Of a stretch of DNA of 7,342 nt, positions 6,782 to 7,342 are shown piece after piece. Position numbers and translations under genes: made by a program. Origin of the DNA: an uncultured Clostridia bacterium (GTDB lineage Bacteria > Bacillota_A > Clostridia > Oscillospirales > Acutalibacteraceae); NCBI GenBank assembly GCA_944380625.1, contig CALWIE010000161.1, forward strand, positions 1-7,342, written 5' to 3'. Under the pieces are notes generated by a model. The model was not told where the DNA came from and did no database searches. It worked only from the letters and a program-made list of their open reading frames with translations. Within the stretch, counting starts at the first letter, position 1. Every line of letters starts with the position of its first letter.

Positions 6782-6925
6782 TCATCGCAAGGGGGATGGC
6801 GTAAAGGGGGGATTTTCCCCAAGGGCGCGGCGCACGAACAACCGGAACGATTCTTCCATCAGCTGGGGCAGGCGGGTCTCCCCTTCGGAATAGACACAGC
6901 GGACAACGATCTCTTTCTGCTTCAT
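6782..6925 (-). CDS. Small protein of unknown function upstream of the recombinase (47 aa)
   Basis: The ORF starts at ATG 6923-6925 with a near-perfect AAAGGAGG seven bases upstream, stronger than either recombinase RBS, and ends 26 bases before the longer recombinase start. The product begins MKQKEIVVRCVYSEGETRLP and continues with an amphipathic stretch, LMEESFRLFVRRALGE, then a Pro-rich tail. It has no Cys pair, membrane segment or recognised domain. The compact strand-then-helix look and position suggest an accessory protein, such as a recombination directionality factor or regulator, but that is guesswork from context. A longer frame extends to 7033 but would run through the terminator at 6986-7020, so the internal start is preferred. 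Confidence 0.7.
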   Translation of the reverse strand: MKQKEIVVRCVYSEGETRLPQLMEESFRLFVRRALGENPPFTPSPLR

Positions 6926-6985
6926 CTCCACTCCTCCTTTGATCCATCGTATGCGCGCCCGCAGCTGTTTTTTCCTGTCCAGCCG

Positions 6986-7020
6986 AAAAAGAAAGATGGC
7001 CCGGGGCCGCCCGTGCCATC
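6986..7020 (-). terminator. Rho-independent terminator at the CRISPR trailer side
   Basis: On the minus strand GATGGC (7015-7020) pairs with GCCATC (6995-7000) and CGGG (7010-7013) pairs with CCCG (7002-7005), separated by one mismatch, with a 4-base loop. A T-rich tract TTTCTTTTT follows (6986-6994). It lies 68 bases beyond the last degenerate CRISPR repeat and would stop array transcription before the small ORF and recombinase. Confidence 0.75.
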
Positions 7021-7087
7021 CCAAATCCCTCACAGCCTATCGGACCCGCTCATCCACGGCATGGCGTTTCCCGGTCGCCGCCAAACG

Positions 7088-7115
7088 GGCTCACCCCCGC
7101 CCATGCGGGGAATTG
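7088..7115 (-). repeat. Degenerate terminal CRISPR repeat
   Basis: This 28-nt unit sits exactly one 61-nt period before the first good repeat. It keeps TCACCCC at positions 4-10 and GCGGGGAA at 18-25. It differs from the other copies at position 3, in the loop (about 14-17) and at positions 26-27. Decay of this kind marks the oldest, trailer-side end of an array. Confidence 0.85.
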
Positions 7116-7342
7116 GCAGCCTGCCTATCACGGGCAACGGCTGTCTGGGGATCACCCCTGCGAGCGCGGGGAAAAGAAATTCGGGCCTGGGGGGCCTGGG
7201 GCGGGTCCTGGATCACCCCCGCAGGCGCGGGGAAAAGGGTCCGCAGACCTGCAGGGAGTGGTGTGGGGGAGGATCACCCCTGCGGGCGCGGGGAAAAGGC
7301 TGACTTATCGCGGTACCATCGGCGGCCGGTAGGATCACCCCC
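7088..7342 (-). CRISPR. CRISPR array, type I-E-like repeats, trailer end (continues past window)
   Basis: Repeats of 28 nt start at 7149, 7210, 7271 and (cut by the window end) 7332, preceded by a degenerate copy at 7088; the period is exactly 61. Spacers of 33 nt lie at 7116-7148, 7177-7209, 7238-7270 and 7299-7331 and are mutually unrelated. On the + strand each repeat begins GGATCACCCC and ends GCGGGGAAAAG. The reverse complement (CTTTTCCCCGC ... GGGGTGATCC) has the layout of known type I-E repeats, so the guide strand is probably minus and the leader lies beyond 7342. The stem pairs repeat positions 8-13 with 18-23. The three full repeats differ at positions 11, 14 and 15, as expected near a decaying trailer end. 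In the minus-strand RNA, position 11 makes an A-C mismatch in two of the three. No cas gene is visible. Confidence 0.95.

Larger units (their letters stand above)
5141..7342. mobile_element. Skin-like intervening element in sigK, partial (left end only)
   Basis: Everything right of the sigK junction is read as element: a large serine recombinase next to the boundary, a small ORF, and a CRISPR array running off the window. No N-terminal sigma sequence appears up to 7342, so the second boundary is outside. Orientation is self-consistent: sigK would be on the minus strand with its N-terminal half at higher coordinates, and excision would restore one frame. It could instead be a decayed or permanently inserted element; the window cannot decide this. 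Confidence 0.65.

Noticed and set aside
6945..6990. Promoter for the small ORF and recombinase
   Set aside because: A TGGACA-like box and a TACGAT-like box exist but with unsuitable spacing, so no convincing pair can be named.
7027..7054. A further CRISPR repeat remnant one period left of 7088
   Set aside because: Only TCAC and a few bases match in phase; the distal half does not, so chance is likely.
7013..7303. Open + strand frame through the CRISPR array
   Set aside because: It consists mostly of repeats and spacers; the regular 61-nt period explains it.

Overview
The window most likely comes from a high-GC, endospore-forming Clostridia (Firmicutes), possibly a gut Oscillospiraceae-type bacterium. 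The evidence is strong AGGAGG-type ribosome binding sites, GC-rich codon use, a C-terminal piece of a sporulation sigma factor (sigma-K type), a clostridial-style large serine recombinase and a membrane-anchored aryl-sulfate sulfotransferase. The genus is an inference.

Left part (1-5058). A decayed end of an esterase gene on the + strand (1-216) converges on a four-gene minus-strand unit, with a perfect 17-bp bidirectional terminator hairpin (233-269) between them. In transcription order the unit is: a sigma-70-type promoter (4954-4981) with an inverted repeat at its start site; an aryl-sulfate sulfotransferase (4881-3073); a family 2 glycosyltransferase (3006-1990); UDP-galactopyranose mutase glf (1940-837); and a methylated-DNA-protein cysteine methyltransferase (821-291). 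The gaps are 66, 49 and 15 bases with no convincing terminator inside. The middle genes point to cell-surface glycan synthesis: Glf supplies UDP-galactofuranose, and the GT2 adds a sugar. The sulfotransferase acts outside the membrane, and the DNA repair gene appears to be a passenger.

Right part (5059-7342). A 23-codon open tail, YVSRIEKKALEKLR..., followed by a stop and a terminator, matches the extreme C-terminus (region 4.2 recognition helix and tail) of sigma-K. The reading frame breaks at about 5141-5155. Seventeen bases further on lies the 3' end of a 527-aa large serine recombinase on the same strand. This is the arrangement of a 'skin'-type intervening element, which splits sigK and is excised by its own serine recombinase during sporulation. 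The N-terminal sigK half is not in the window, so the element must run past 7342 if it is intact.

Inside the element, upstream of the recombinase, are a 47-aa small ORF with an excellent RBS, a minus-strand Rho-independent terminator (6986-7020), and the trailer end of a CRISPR array (7088 to the window end). The array has 28-nt type I-E-like repeats, 33-nt spacers and an exact 61-nt period, and its leftmost repeat is degenerate. Canonical repeat direction, the degenerate end and the terminator all agree that the array is transcribed on the minus strand from a leader beyond the right edge. The most notable reading of the window is a CRISPR array carried as cargo on a sigK-interrupting element.
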